From Subdoligranulum variabile (lineage in GTDB: Bacteria > Bacillota > Clostridia > Oscillospirales > Ruminococcaceae), in contig SFOX01000003.1 in NCBI GenBank assembly GCA_004552305.1, positions 62,001 through 126,000 of the forward strand: a DNA stretch of 64,000 nt, read 5' to 3'. The position numbers were made by a program, and so were the translations under genes. Under the pieces are notes generated by a model. It saw only the letters and a program-made list of their open reading frames with translations. It ran no database searches and was not told where the DNA came from. Every line of letters begins with the position of its first letter. Within the stretch, counting starts at the first letter, position 1. Of the stretch, positions 1 through 8,658 are shown in pieces.

Positions 1-1764
1 CTGGACACCCGCGAAGCCTGCATTGCCGCCCTTTCCAAGGCAATTCCGGAGATATCCTCCTCCTCGCTGACGACCATCAGCGGTCTGGCGGCGCTGGGCT
101 TTATGCACTTTGGTATCGGTCGTGACCTTGCCGTGGTGCTGATCAAGGCCATTTTGTTCAGTATGCTGGCGGTGTTCACCCTGATGCCCGGCTTGCTGGT
201 GCTGTTCAGCCGCCTGATCGACAAGACCCGCCACAAAAACCTGATCCCCAAAATCACGGCTGTCGGCAAATTTGACGTAAAAACGCGGTATATTGTGCCG
301 CCGATTTTTGCGGTCATCGTCATTGCCGCCGCCGTCTTTGCCAACAAATGCCCCTACTGCTACACCTTTACCGATCTGGTCACCGCCAAGCAGAGCGAAA
401 GCCAGATCGCCTACCAGAAAATCAAGAACGAGTTTGGCACTTCCAATATGGTGGCAGTCATTGTGCCGTCCGGCAACTATGAGAACGAGGGCAAGATTCT
501 GGCAGAGCTGGAAAACTGCCCCGAGGTCAAGTCCACCATGGGTCTTGCCAACATCGAGGCGATGGACGGCTATATGCTGACCGACGCCGTGACCCCCCGC
601 CAGCTGGCGGAGATGGCAGGGCTGGACTATGAGGTCGCCAAGGCGCTGTACGGTGCCTACGCCATTGACCACGACCAGTACGGGGAGTTTGTCAACGGCT
701 TGGGCAACTACAAGGTACCCATCTATGATATGTTCCGGTTTTTGGAGCAGGAGATGCACGACGGCAACGTTACGCTGAGCGGCGATGTGCAGGACACGCT
801 GGATGACCTGTTTGCCCAGCTGGACAAGGCGCAGGTACAGCTGCAGGCGGAAAACTACAGCCGTATGGTCGCCTACCTGAGCGTGCCGGAGGAAAGCAGC
901 GAAACCTTTGCCTTTTTGGATAAAATGCACGATATGGTGTCTAAATATTACCCCGAGGATGCCTACATCGTGGGCAACACCACCAGCGCGATGGACCTGT
1001 CCAGCTCCTTCGGCGAGGACAACCTGCTGATTAGTGTGCTGAGTGCGCTGTTCGTCATTCTGGTGCTGCTGTTCACCTTCAAATCCGCCGGTCTGCCTGT
1101 GCTGCTGATCTTCGTTATTCAGGGCAGTATCTGGATCAACTTCTCGGTGCCGTATCTGCAGGACTCGCCGCTGTATTTCCTTGGCTATCTGATCGTCAAC
1201 TCCATTCAGATGGGCGCCAACATCGACTACGCCATCGTCATTTCCAGCCACTACACCGACCTGAAAAAGGTCATGCACCATAAGGACGCCATCGTCACTG
1301 CGCTGAACGAATCCTTCCCGACCATCTTCACCTCCGGTTCCATTCTGGCGTCGGCGGGCGTGCTGATCAGCGTACTGACCACCAACCCCGTCATTGCCGC
1401 CATCGGTGAATGTCTGGGGCGCGGCACCATTGTGTCCATCCTTCTGGTTCTGTTCGTGCTGCCGCAAATTCTGGTGCTGGGCGATGTCATCATCGAGCGC
1501 ACCAGCTTTGAGATGAAGGGCATTGCCGGGGCGACCCGCAATGTCAGCGGCACGATGCACATCAACGGTCGCGTGCGCGGCTACATCAACGGCGTGGTGG
1601 ATGCCGACATCAAGGGCGTACTGCACGGGCAGTTCAACGCTGCCATTTCCACCGGCACCGAGGTGAATGTGACGCAGCCCGATATGTACCTGACCGAGGG
1701 CAGCGTGGCGGAAGCCGAAGCTGCCGAAACCAACGACACCACCGAAGGAGGCGGCGAACAATGA
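1..1764 (+). CDS. MMPL/RND-family transporter, 3' part (start outside window)
   Basis: The reading frame is open from base 1, so only the C-terminal part (about 587 residues) is present. It is a predicted polytopic membrane protein of the MMPL branch of the RND superfamily, which exports lipids or other hydrophobic substrates. A helix bundle near the left edge is followed by a large soluble loop, then a second bundle from about base 1021 to 1480 with the repeated hydrophobic segments typical of the family. After the last helix comes an unusual soluble tail of roughly 85 residues with short Gly-spaced repeats (NGRVRG, INGVVDADIKG), reminiscent of a bactofilin-like beta-helix. The stop overlaps the next ATG, so the two are co-translated. 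The substrate is unknown. Confidence 0.85.
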   Translation: MDTREACIAALSKAIPEISSSSLTTISGLAALGFMHFGIGRDLAVVLIKAILFSMLAVFTLMPGLLVLFSRLIDKTRHKNLIPKITAVGKFDVKTRYIVPPIFAVIVIAAAVFANKCPYCYTFTDLVTAKQSESQIAYQKIKNEFGTSNMVAVIVPSGNYENEGKILAELENCPEVKSTMGLANIEAMDGYMLTDAVTPRQLAEMAGLDYEVAKALYGAYAIDHDQYGEFVNGLGNYKVPIYDMFRFLEQEMHDGNVTLSGDVQDTLDDLFAQLDKAQVQLQAENYSRMVAYLSVPEESSETFAFLDKMHDMVSKYYPEDAYIVGNTTSAMDLSSSFGEDNLLISVLSALFVILVLLFTFKSAGLPVLLIFVIQGSIWINFSVPYLQDSPLYFLGYLIVNSIQMGANIDYAIVISSHYTDLKKVMHHKDAIVTALNESFPTIFTSGSILASAGVLISVLTTNPVIAAIGECLGRGTIVSILLVLFVLPQILVLGDVIIERTSFEMKGIAGATRNVSGTMHINGRVRGYINGVVDADIKGVLHGQFNAAISTGTEVNVTQPDMYLTEGSVAEAEAAETNDTTEGGGEQ

Positions 1765-4700
1765 AAAACTCTTGGATGCGCCGCTTGGCGGCGGGATTTA
1801 CCGCGATGACCCTGCTGGTCAGCTTGGCACTGCCGGCTTTTGCCGAGGACGCAGAGCCTTTGCCGGAGGAAAAACCTGCCGTGCATATCACAACGGTGGA
1901 CGAGCTTTTGCAGCTTACCAGGGATTGCAGCCTTGACACCTACAGCACCCACCGCACCGTCTTGCTGGATGCCGATCTGGATCTGGTGGGGCAGGGGTTT
2001 GCCGGGATTCCGATTTTTAACGGCACCTTTGATGGGCAAGGGCATACCATCAGCAACCTGAACCTTGTGCAGGACGGCTCGGTGGTGGGATTTTTCCGCT
2101 ATCTGGAGTCGGACGCCGTGGTGCAGAACCTGACGCTGCAGGGGCGTGTCATGCCCGAGGGCAGCCGCCGCACCGTCGGCAGCGTGGCGGGCAGCAATGC
2201 CGGCACGGTGAAAAATTGCAGCTTTGTGGGTGTGTCCAGCGGTGTGTCCATGGTGGGCGGCATCGTGGGACAGAACCTTTCCGGCGGCGCGGTGGACGGC
2301 TGCACCGCCACCGGCAGTGTGTACGGCGCCCACTTTGTGGGCGGCATCGCGGGCGATAACCACGGTGTGATCGCCAACTGTGTCAACAAAGCCAGCGTAA
2401 ACACCAAGGTCGGGCAAAATGAGATCGACATTGCCTCGCTGACGCTCAAGGACCTGATCGGCACCGAGAATGTCGCCGACATCACCGATATCGGCGGTGT
2501 GGCAGGCAGCAGCGCCGGTGTGGTCAAAAACTGCCAGAATCTGGGTACCGTGGGCTACCAGCATATGGGCTACAACGTGGGCGGCATTGTGGGCAGCCAG
2601 ACCGGCTATGTCACCGCCTGCACCAACTACGGCACCGTCTACGCCCGCAAGGAAGCGGGCGGCATTGTCGGGCAGATGGAACCCAACAGCATTCTGGAAT
2701 ACCAAAAGGATACGCTGCAAATTCTGGGCGAGCAGCTGGAAGAATTGCAGACGCTGGTGGACCACGCCTGTGACGATGCCAACGCCGCTGCCAGCGATGC
2801 CAGCGCCCGGCTGAGTGTGCTGCAAAGCAACGTCACCAACGCCCGCGCGGCGCTGGAACACCTTTTGCAGACCACAGCGGACAACGTGACCATTGGGCAG
2901 ACCGACACCACCGTGGATTTGGGAGAACTGAAGGACAGCCTGAAGGGCGAATCCGCCCCGTCGGAATCGACGGAGGAAACGCCCGCCCCGGAAACCCCGG
3001 CGCAAGCCCCTGCGTCTGAAGCCCCCGCGGAATCCGCTGCCGAAGCCCCGGTAGAGCCTGCCCCGGCGGAGCCTGCCCCGGCGGAAGCGTCGGCAGAGTC
3101 CCCCGCAGAGGAAGCCCCTGCTTCAGAGGAGGAAACGCGCGCCGTACACGGGCAGCCCGAGCCGGCAGATTCCGGCGAGGCGACGCCGAGCGTGGGCGTT
3201 GTGGACCCGGATTTCTCGACTATGGGCGACAACAATATCTGGAGCGATCTGGGCGAGGCACTGCCTGACACGATGAAGGTCACCGTACCCACCGTTGAGG
3301 TGACCGACCGCGATGCCATCAACGCCAGCAAAAGCGATTTGAGCGGCACGCTGAACTCGGTGGCGGACACCATCGCCGCGCTCAACAGCAGCGGCAGCAG
3401 CAACTCGCAGACGCTCATCAACGATGTGCGCGCCATCACCAAGCAGATGAACAAAATCGGCAACACGCTGGCAGGGGCAGGGGACAACACCGCCGACCCC
3501 GACGATTTGTACAGCGATATTTCCGACACCGACACCGAGTCCGACACCACCGGCAAGGTTTCCTACTGCGTCAACCACGGCACCGTGGATGCGGACATCA
3601 ATGCGGGCGGCATCACGGGTGCTATGGCACGCGAAAACGACCTTGACCCCGAGGATGATTACCACACCACGGGCAGCGACTCGATGAACTTCAAGCTGAA
3701 ATCCCGCGTGGTCATTCGCGGCTGCGCCAACTACGGTGAGGTTACCGGCAAAAAGCAGGGATTCGGCGGCATTGTCGGCAATATGGAGATGGGTTCCGTA
3801 CTTTCCAGCTGGAACTACGGCAACGTCACCGCGGCGGATGCCACCGGTGTGGGCGGCATCGCAGGCACCAGCAAGGCGACCATCCGCGAGAGCGGCGCCA
3901 AGTGCCGTCTGGCCGGTGCCAAGCAGGTCGGCGGCATTGCGGGCAGCGGCTATGACATTGACACCTGCCGCGCCATGGTCGTCATTGACGAGGGTACCGA
4001 GCAGCTCGGCGCCATTGCCGGCACCGTGGATGACCCGCGCTCCGGCGATATCACGGGCAACACCTTTGTGGACGAGGGCGTGGCAGGTCTGGACGGCGTA
4101 AGCTATGCCGACATTGCCGCCCCGCTGCCCTTTGACGAGTTTGCCGCGCAGGAAAACCTGCCCGGTGCGTTTCAAAAAATTACCGTGCATTTCACCGCCG
4201 AGGGGAACTGCGTGGCGGAGTTCACGCTGGACTACGGCGGCAGCCTGACGCCCGACCAATTCCCCGAAGTTCCGCAGCAGGACGGCAACTGGGGCGTCTG
4301 GGCGGATACGGATTTGACCAACCTGACCTTTGACGCCGTTGTTGAGGCGGAATACAACGATAAGACGAGTGTTCTGCAAAGCGAACAGCAGCGTGACGGA
4401 CGCGCCCTGCTGTTGGTGGAGGGCAGCTTTGACTCCAACGACAAGCTGGAATTGCAGCCCTGCCCGGAAAACCCGCAGCCCGGCACGCTGGAAAGCTGGC
4501 TGCTGCCCGTGCAGGATGAGCTGGCACACACAGTGCGCTACCTGACCCCGCACGACCCCGACACGATGCAGCTGTGGCTGAAAACCGCCGACAGCTGGCA
4601 GACGTGGGACGCGCAGACCGATGGCAGCTACCTGAAGTTTACCGCCCCCGCCGATGCACAGGCGTTTGCGGTGACCGAAAACCCCGTCAGCACCGGCAAG

Positions 4701-4790
4701 CTGCTGGCGGCGGGTATTGCCGCCGCTGTACTGGTGGTGCTGCTGCTTTTGCGCCGACACCGCAAGCGGAAGAATAAGAAAAAGGCGTAA
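1761..4790 (+). CDS. Secreted, membrane-anchored GLUG-repeat surface protein
   Basis: 1009 residues. An N-terminal signal peptide has a probable cleavage after AFA at residue 28. Two blocks of Gly-rich GLUG-like repeats follow (GGIVGQN, GGIAGDN, GGVAGSS, GGIVGSQ, then GGITGAM, GGIVGNM, GGIAGTS, GGIAGSG), a fold seen in adhesins and surface proteins. The blocks are separated by a helical stretch and a Pro/Glu/Ala-rich linker (about residues 396-463). The C-terminus has one membrane helix (about 980-997) and a short Lys/Arg-rich cytoplasmic tail, so the protein is held in the membrane rather than by sortase. It overlaps the upstream MMPL gene by ATGA, which suggests a joint envelope function. 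The ligand cannot be inferred. Confidence 0.8.
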   Translation: MKNSWMRRLAAGFTAMTLLVSLALPAFAEDAEPLPEEKPAVHITTVDELLQLTRDCSLDTYSTHRTVLLDADLDLVGQGFAGIPIFNGTFDGQGHTISNLNLVQDGSVVGFFRYLESDAVVQNLTLQGRVMPEGSRRTVGSVAGSNAGTVKNCSFVGVSSGVSMVGGIVGQNLSGGAVDGCTATGSVYGAHFVGGIAGDNHGVIANCVNKASVNTKVGQNEIDIASLTLKDLIGTENVADITDIGGVAGSSAGVVKNCQNLGTVGYQHMGYNVGGIVGSQTGYVTACTNYGTVYARKEAGGIVGQMEPNSILEYQKDTLQILGEQLEELQTLVDHACDDANAAASDASARLSVLQSNVTNARAALEHLLQTTADNVTIGQTDTTVDLGELKDSLKGESAPSESTEETPAPETPAQAPASEAPAESAAEAPVEPAPAEPAPAEASAESPAEEAPASEEETRAVHGQPEPADSGEATPSVGVVDPDFSTMGDNNIWSDLGEALPDTMKVTVPTVEVTDRDAINASKSDLSGTLNSVADTIAALNSSGSSNSQTLINDVRAITKQMNKIGNTLAGAGDNTADPDDLYSDISDTDTESDTTGKVSYCVNHGTVDADINAGGITGAMARENDLDPEDDYHTTGSDSMNFKLKSRVVIRGCANYGEVTGKKQGFGGIVGNMEMGSVLSSWNYGNVTAADATGVGGIAGTSKATIRESGAKCRLAGAKQVGGIAGSGYDIDTCRAMVVIDEGTEQLGAIAGTVDDPRSGDITGNTFVDEGVAGLDGVSYADIAAPLPFDEFAAQENLPGAFQKITVHFTAEGNCVAEFTLDYGGSLTPDQFPEVPQQDGNWGVWADTDLTNLTFDAVVEAEYNDKTSVLQSEQQRDGRALLLVEGSFDSNDKLELQPCPENPQPGTLESWLLPVQDELAHTVRYLTPHDPDTMQLWLKTADSWQTWDAQTDGSYLKFTAPADAQAFAVTENPVSTGKLLAAGIAAAVLVVLLLLRRHRKRKNKKKA

Positions 4791-4850
4791 AAGCGGGAAA
4801 TGGCAGGCTAAAAGCCCTTTTCCGGGTAGTAATGCAGGGCGCACTATTTC

Positions 4851-5275
4851 CTGATATATCGTGCTGTCGGCTGGACTGCACGGAACGGTCAAGACCGTTC
4901 CCTACAAACCAATCGGAAACACCGAACCATCACGGGGGAGTGCGGAAACAACAATCATTGCACGGTAGGGGCGGGGCAAGCCCCGCCCGCGACATAACGG
5001 CAACGCGGAAATCACGGGTTAGTCCGTAGGCACGGCTACTATGCCGCCCGCCGCAGCCGTCCCGTTAAAGCGGTATAACGGGTAAACCGCACGGGACGCA
5101 ACTATGCGTCCCCTACAAACCTGCCGAAAAAGGTGAGGCTTTCATTTTAACGGTCTAGTAGGGGCGAGCATTGCTCGCCCGTGCCCGTTTGCCTTGTAAG
5201 AAAACCACCCCGGAAAATGCGATGCTGCGCCAAGTCGGCGGGCGACCGATGGTCGCCCCTACACATCCCATAGAC
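4851..5275. repeat. Palindrome cluster 1 (mosaic of short inverted repeats)
   Basis: The 647-base gap between the GLUG gene and the Lrp gene holds no supported gene. It contains a series of near-perfect palindromes separated by 30-60 bases: GGAACGGTC/GACCGTTCC at 4882-4901, a GGGCGGGG-type stem at about 4969-4988, GGGACGCA/TGCGTCCC at 5093-5112, GGGCGAGCA/GCTCGCCC near 5162-5180, and GGGCGACC/GGTCGCCC at 5240-5258. Most carry TAGGGG on one side or CCCTACA on the other. The first 60 bases recur near 57735. Similar clusters lie at 35345 and 57735. Confidence 0.75.
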
Positions 5276-5297
5276 CAAGAATGTGTTTATTGACACG

Positions 5298-5326
5298 TCA
5301 AGTCCTCCCTGTAAAGGGAGGGCTTA
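5298..5326 (+). terminator. Possible terminator hairpin before the Lrp gene
   Basis: CCTCCCT, a GTAA loop and AGGGAGG form a compact stem that outer AAG/CTT pairs may extend. It is followed only by a weak T-containing stretch. It lies after palindrome cluster 1 and just before the promoter of the next gene. Confidence 0.4.
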
Positions 5327-5342
5327 GTTTATCAAAAAACCT

Positions 5343-5370
5343 TTGCATTTTCCGGCAGCTATGCTATACT
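5343..5370 (+). promoter_or_regulatory. Predicted vegetative promoter for the Lrp-type regulator
   Basis: TTGCAT (5343-5348) and TATACT (5365-5370) are separated by 16 bases, about 68 bases before the ATG at 5438. Seen by eye only. Confidence 0.6.
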
Positions 5371-5437
5371 TATACCATATAGTTATCCGGCGGTGGCGCG
5401 CCCTTGCGATGCCCCCGCCCATAGAGAGGTGTGCTTT

Positions 5438-5917
5438 ATGGAAGAATTGCTTCGTATTTTGGAAAGAAACGCCCGTATGCCGATAGAAGATATCGCCGCT
5501 ATGATGGATAAAACCCCCGCCGAGGTCGCCGCCATGATGGATGACGCCGCCGCCAGAGGTCTGATCCGCGGCTTTGAAACGCTGGTGGACTGGGAACGCG
5601 CCGGCATCAATCAGGTCGAAGCGGTCATTGAGCTGCGTGTGACCCCCCACAAGGCACGCGGCTTTGATGATATCGGTATGACCATCGCCCAGTTTGACGA
5701 GGTCGATACCGTGCTGCTGATGAGCGGCAGCTACGACTTGCAGGTCATCATCAAGGGGCGCAGCTTCCAGGAAATTGCCATCTTTGTGGCAAAGCGGCTG
5801 TCCCCGCTGGATGACGTGATTTCCACCGCCACCAGCTTTGTGCTGCGCCCTTACAAGCGCAGCGGACGTTTGTATCTGGAGGAAGAACCCGACGAAAGAG
5901 AGTGTACCGTACTGTGA
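5438..5917 (+). CDS. Lrp/AsnC-family transcriptional regulator
   Basis: 159 residues. The N-terminal third is a winged-helix DNA-binding region (ILERNARMPIEDIAAMM onward). The rest matches the RAM ligand-binding/oligomerisation domain, with a core resembling VDTVLLMSGSYDLQVIIKG. The ATG at 5438 is chosen because AGAGAGGTG stands just before it; an upstream in-frame GTG lacks such a site. The stop overlaps the start of a PLP aminotransferase, a common pairing in which the Lrp-type protein senses an amino acid linked to the enzyme. The effector is not known. Relatives regulate their own operon. Confidence 0.88.
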   Translation: MEELLRILERNARMPIEDIAAMMDKTPAEVAAMMDDAAARGLIRGFETLVDWERAGINQVEAVIELRVTPHKARGFDDIGMTIAQFDEVDTVLLMSGSYDLQVIIKGRSFQEIAIFVAKRLSPLDDVISTATSFVLRPYKRSGRLYLEEEPDERECTVL

Positions 5918-7095
5918 TGAACTATGACGAATTGCTTTCACCGGCTGCCAAGGAGATGCGTCCGTCGGGCATTCGCAAGTTCTTCGATCTGGCTGCCGAT
6001 ATGCCCCACTGCATCTCGTTGGGCGTCGGCGAGCCGGATTTCAAGACCCCGTGGAGCGTCCGCGACGCCGGCATCCGCAGTTTGGAGCAGGGGCGTACCA
6101 AGTACACCGCCAACGCCGGGCTGAAGGAGCTGCGCGCCGAGGTCTGCAACTACCTTGCCCGCCGCTTTGAGCTGAGCTATGAACCCCAAAACGTGCTGAT
6201 CACGGTCGGCGGCAGCGAGGCGATCGACCTTGCCATCCGCGCCCTTGTCAAGCCGGGGGATGAGGTCATCATCCCCGAACCCTGCTTTGTCTGCTACGAG
6301 CCGATCACCCAGCTGGTGGGCGGTGTGCCGGTGCATATTGCCACCCGCGCCGAGGATGAATTCCGCCTGACGGCCGAGCAGCTCCGGGCAGCCATCACCC
6401 CGCGCACCAAGCTGCTGATTTTCCCCTACCCGAACAACCCCACTGGCGCCGTGATGAGCGCTGCCGATATGCAGGCTATCGCCGAGGTGCTGCGGGATAC
6501 CAACATCATGGTGCTGTCGGACGAAATTTATTCCGAGCTGACCTACGGGCTGGACCGCCATGTGTCCTTTGCGTCGCTGCCCGGTATGGCAGAGCGCACC
6601 ATCGTGGTCAACGGCTTTTCCAAGTCCTACGCTATGACCGGCTGGCGGCTGGGCTATGCAGTGGGGCCCGTACCCGTCATCAAGGTGATGACCAAGATCC
6701 ACCAAAGCTGCATTATGTCCGCGCCGACCACCAGCCAGTATGCCGCCATCACGGCGCTGCGTCAGTGTGACGACCAGATCGAGATGATGCGCGACGAGTA
6801 CAACCGCCGCCGCCGCTATGTGGTGAAATCGCTCAACGATATGGGGCTTACCTGCTTTGAGCCGCGCGGGGCGTTTTATGTGTTCCCATCCATCCAGATC
6901 AGCGGCTTGAGCAGCGAGGAATTTTGCGAGCGGCTGTTAAAAGAAAAGGAAGTCGCTATCATACCCGGCTCCGCCTTCGGTGCCTGCGGCGACGGCTACG
7001 CCCGCATCAGCTATGCGTACAGCGTAGATCACCTGCAGACTGCCATGCACCGCATCCGCGCCTTTTTGCAGGAAAACGGCTGGCTGAAGGAGTAA
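5917..7095 (+). CDS. PLP-dependent aminotransferase, class I/II fold
   Basis: 392 residues from the ATG at 5917; GTG at 5914 or 5902 is also possible, and an AAAGAGAG site lies at 5895-5902. Fold-type I aminotransferase landmarks are visible: NNPTGAVM, SDEIYSELTYG (PLP-pyridine Asp and Tyr) and the Schiff-base lysine in GFSKSYAMTGWRLGYA. The family includes aspartate and aromatic aminotransferases (AspC/PatA type) that transfer an amino group from an amino acid to a 2-oxo acid in the cytosol. The substrate cannot be told from sequence. Coupling to the preceding Lrp-type gene suggests amino-acid-responsive expression. Confidence 0.9.
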   Translation: MNYDELLSPAAKEMRPSGIRKFFDLAADMPHCISLGVGEPDFKTPWSVRDAGIRSLEQGRTKYTANAGLKELRAEVCNYLARRFELSYEPQNVLITVGGSEAIDLAIRALVKPGDEVIIPEPCFVCYEPITQLVGGVPVHIATRAEDEFRLTAEQLRAAITPRTKLLIFPYPNNPTGAVMSAADMQAIAEVLRDTNIMVLSDEIYSELTYGLDRHVSFASLPGMAERTIVVNGFSKSYAMTGWRLGYAVGPVPVIKVMTKIHQSCIMSAPTTSQYAAITALRQCDDQIEMMRDEYNRRRRYVVKSLNDMGLTCFEPRGAFYVFPSIQISGLSSEEFCERLLKEKEVAIIPGSAFGACGDGYARISYAYSVDHLQTAMHRIRAFLQENGWLKE

Positions 7096-7098
7096 ACT

Positions 7099-7986
7099 AT
7101 GCAAAAACGTTCCGTGACCGTGCTGGCACCCGCCAAGCTGAATCTTTCGCTGGATGTGGTGGGTACGCTGCCCAACGGCTACCACGATTTGGATATGGTC
7201 ATGCAGACCATCGACCTGTATGAGAAAATTATTCTGAAAACCAGCCGCGACCTGCGCCTGTCGCTGCCCGGCAGTTTTGTGCCTGCCAACGACAAAAATA
7301 CCGCCGTCAAGGCTGCCCTTGCCTTTTTTGACTACACGGGGCTGCTGGCGGGCGTGGATATCAACGTCTACAAGCGGGTACCCGTGCGCGCCGGTATGGC
7401 GGGCGGCAGCGCCGATGCCGCCGGTGTGCTGGTGGGGCTGAACGAGCTGTACGGTGCCAAGCTCTCGATGAGCGAGCTGTGCGCCATCGGGGCGGGGATC
7501 GGTGCCGATGTGCCGTTTGCCCTGCTGGGCGGCACCTGCCGCGTGCGGGGTGTGGGCGATTTGATGAAAGCCCTGCCGCCCTGCCCGGACTGCCGCTTTG
7601 TGGTGGTTATGCCCAGCGTGGGCGTTTCGACCCCCGAAGCCTTTGCCCGCTATGACACGATGGGCAGCCCCGTCCACCCCGACTGCGAGGCGCAGGAACA
7701 GGCGATCCGCAAAAACGATTTGGCTGCCGTCTGCGCTGCCGCCGGCAACGCCTTGGAGCATTGCTCCGGCGCGGTAGAAACGCCCGCTATCTGCGAAATT
7801 CTGCGTGCCAACGGCGCGATCACCGCCCAGATGACCGGCAGCGGTGCCGCCGTGTTCGGTATTTTTGCCGACGAATCGCAGGCGCGCGCCGCCGCCGCTG
7901 TGCTGCGCAAGGGCTACAAGCAGGTCTATGTCTGCCGCCCCACCACGGGCGGTCCGCGCGTGACCGCTATGCGCACCTTGGGCTAA
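7099..7986 (+). CDS. ispE: 4-diphosphocytidyl-2-C-methyl-D-erythritol kinase
   Basis: 295 residues, normal length for IspE. This GHMP kinase phosphorylates CDP-methylerythritol at the 2-hydroxyl in the MEP isoprenoid pathway. The N-terminal APAKLNLSLDV motif, the ATP-binding glycine loop PVRAGMAGGSADAAG and the C-terminal MTGSGAAVFG motif are intact. It starts 3 bases after the aminotransferase stop, so it is probably co-transcribed. Isoprenoids made here feed undecaprenyl phosphate for cell-wall synthesis. Confidence 0.95.
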   Translation: MQKRSVTVLAPAKLNLSLDVVGTLPNGYHDLDMVMQTIDLYEKIILKTSRDLRLSLPGSFVPANDKNTAVKAALAFFDYTGLLAGVDINVYKRVPVRAGMAGGSADAAGVLVGLNELYGAKLSMSELCAIGAGIGADVPFALLGGTCRVRGVGDLMKALPPCPDCRFVVVMPSVGVSTPEAFARYDTMGSPVHPDCEAQEQAIRKNDLAAVCAAAGNALEHCSGAVETPAICEILRANGAITAQMTGSGAAVFGIFADESQARAAAAVLRKGYKQVYVCRPTTGGPRVTAMRTLG

Positions 7987-8047
7987 AGAATTTGTATACA
8001 TCGCCCGCCCTTATCCCATACTGTTTGTAGTTAAGGGAGGGCTGGCG

Positions 8048-8635
8048 ATGTTTTTTACTGTACAGCGTAAATTATGGGCAAACCGGATTCTGGCGGCGGC
8101 GTTTGTACTTACCGTTTTGGCGGCGCTGGGGCGCGCGTTTACGGCGCAGCAGGTCTGCCGCGACACCGTGCGGCTGCATATTTTGGCAAACAGCGATACC
8201 ATGTCCGACCAGCTGCTGAAATTGCAGGTGCGGGACGCCGTGCTGGATGCCCTGCCCGCTGCGCTGGCAGACGCGCCCGATGCCGAGGCGGCAGCTGCTG
8301 TTCTGCGCGCCAACCTGCCCCGGCTGCAATACGCCGCGCAGGCAGCCCTGCGCCAAGCCCACAGCACGCAAACCGCCCGGCTGCGGCTGGAGCGCTGCCG
8401 ATTTTCCGCCAAGGATTACGGCACCTTTGCCCTGCCGGCGGGGCAGTACACCGCCCTGCGTGTGGAGCTGGGCTGCGCGGCGGGACACAACTGGTTTTGC
8501 GTGGTGTACCCGGCGCTGTGTGTTGCCGGGGCAACGCCGCGCTATGCCACCGGCGCACAAAATGCGCTGGTTTTTGGGCGCTATCAACTGCGTCTGGCGG
8601 CGTGGGACGCCTTACAAAAGGCGCTGCACCGTTAA
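8048..8635 (+). CDS. spoIIR: Stage II sporulation protein R
   Basis: 195 residues with one N-terminal membrane segment (about 13-30). The body carries the family signature: RLHILANSDTMSDQ, LKLQVRDAVLDAL, DYGTFALPAGQY and a motif like NWFCVVYPALC. In Bacillus and clostridia SpoIIR is made in the forespore and signals across the septum to trigger SpoIIGA-dependent processing of pro-sigma-E. Start chosen from the GGGAGGG site at 8034-8040 and the membrane segment. It lies between ispE and addB. With spoIIP and dpaAB it indicates an endospore programme. Confidence 0.9.
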   Translation: MFFTVQRKLWANRILAAAFVLTVLAALGRAFTAQQVCRDTVRLHILANSDTMSDQLLKLQVRDAVLDALPAALADAPDAEAAAAVLRANLPRLQYAAQAALRQAHSTQTARLRLERCRFSAKDYGTFALPAGQYTALRVELGCAAGHNWFCVVYPALCVAGATPRYATGAQNALVFGRYQLRLAAWDALQKALHR

Positions 8636-8658
8636 ATAAAAAGGAACAGGTACACACT

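Noticed and set aside
1581..4892. Long minus-strand frames opposite the GLUG-repeat gene
   Set aside because: Repetitive antisense of the Gly-rich repeats. The plus-strand frame has signal peptide, repeats and anchor in order.
7990..8020. Possible sigma-F promoter (GTATA) before spoIIR
   Set aside because: A GTATA occurs at the right distance but the G-rich -10 expected for sigma-F is not there.
8074..8658. N-terminal extension of the addB frame by 195 codons
   Set aside because: Runs through spoIIR in another frame, has no domain, and the Walker A start at 8659 has its own ribosome site and matches the AddB N-terminus.
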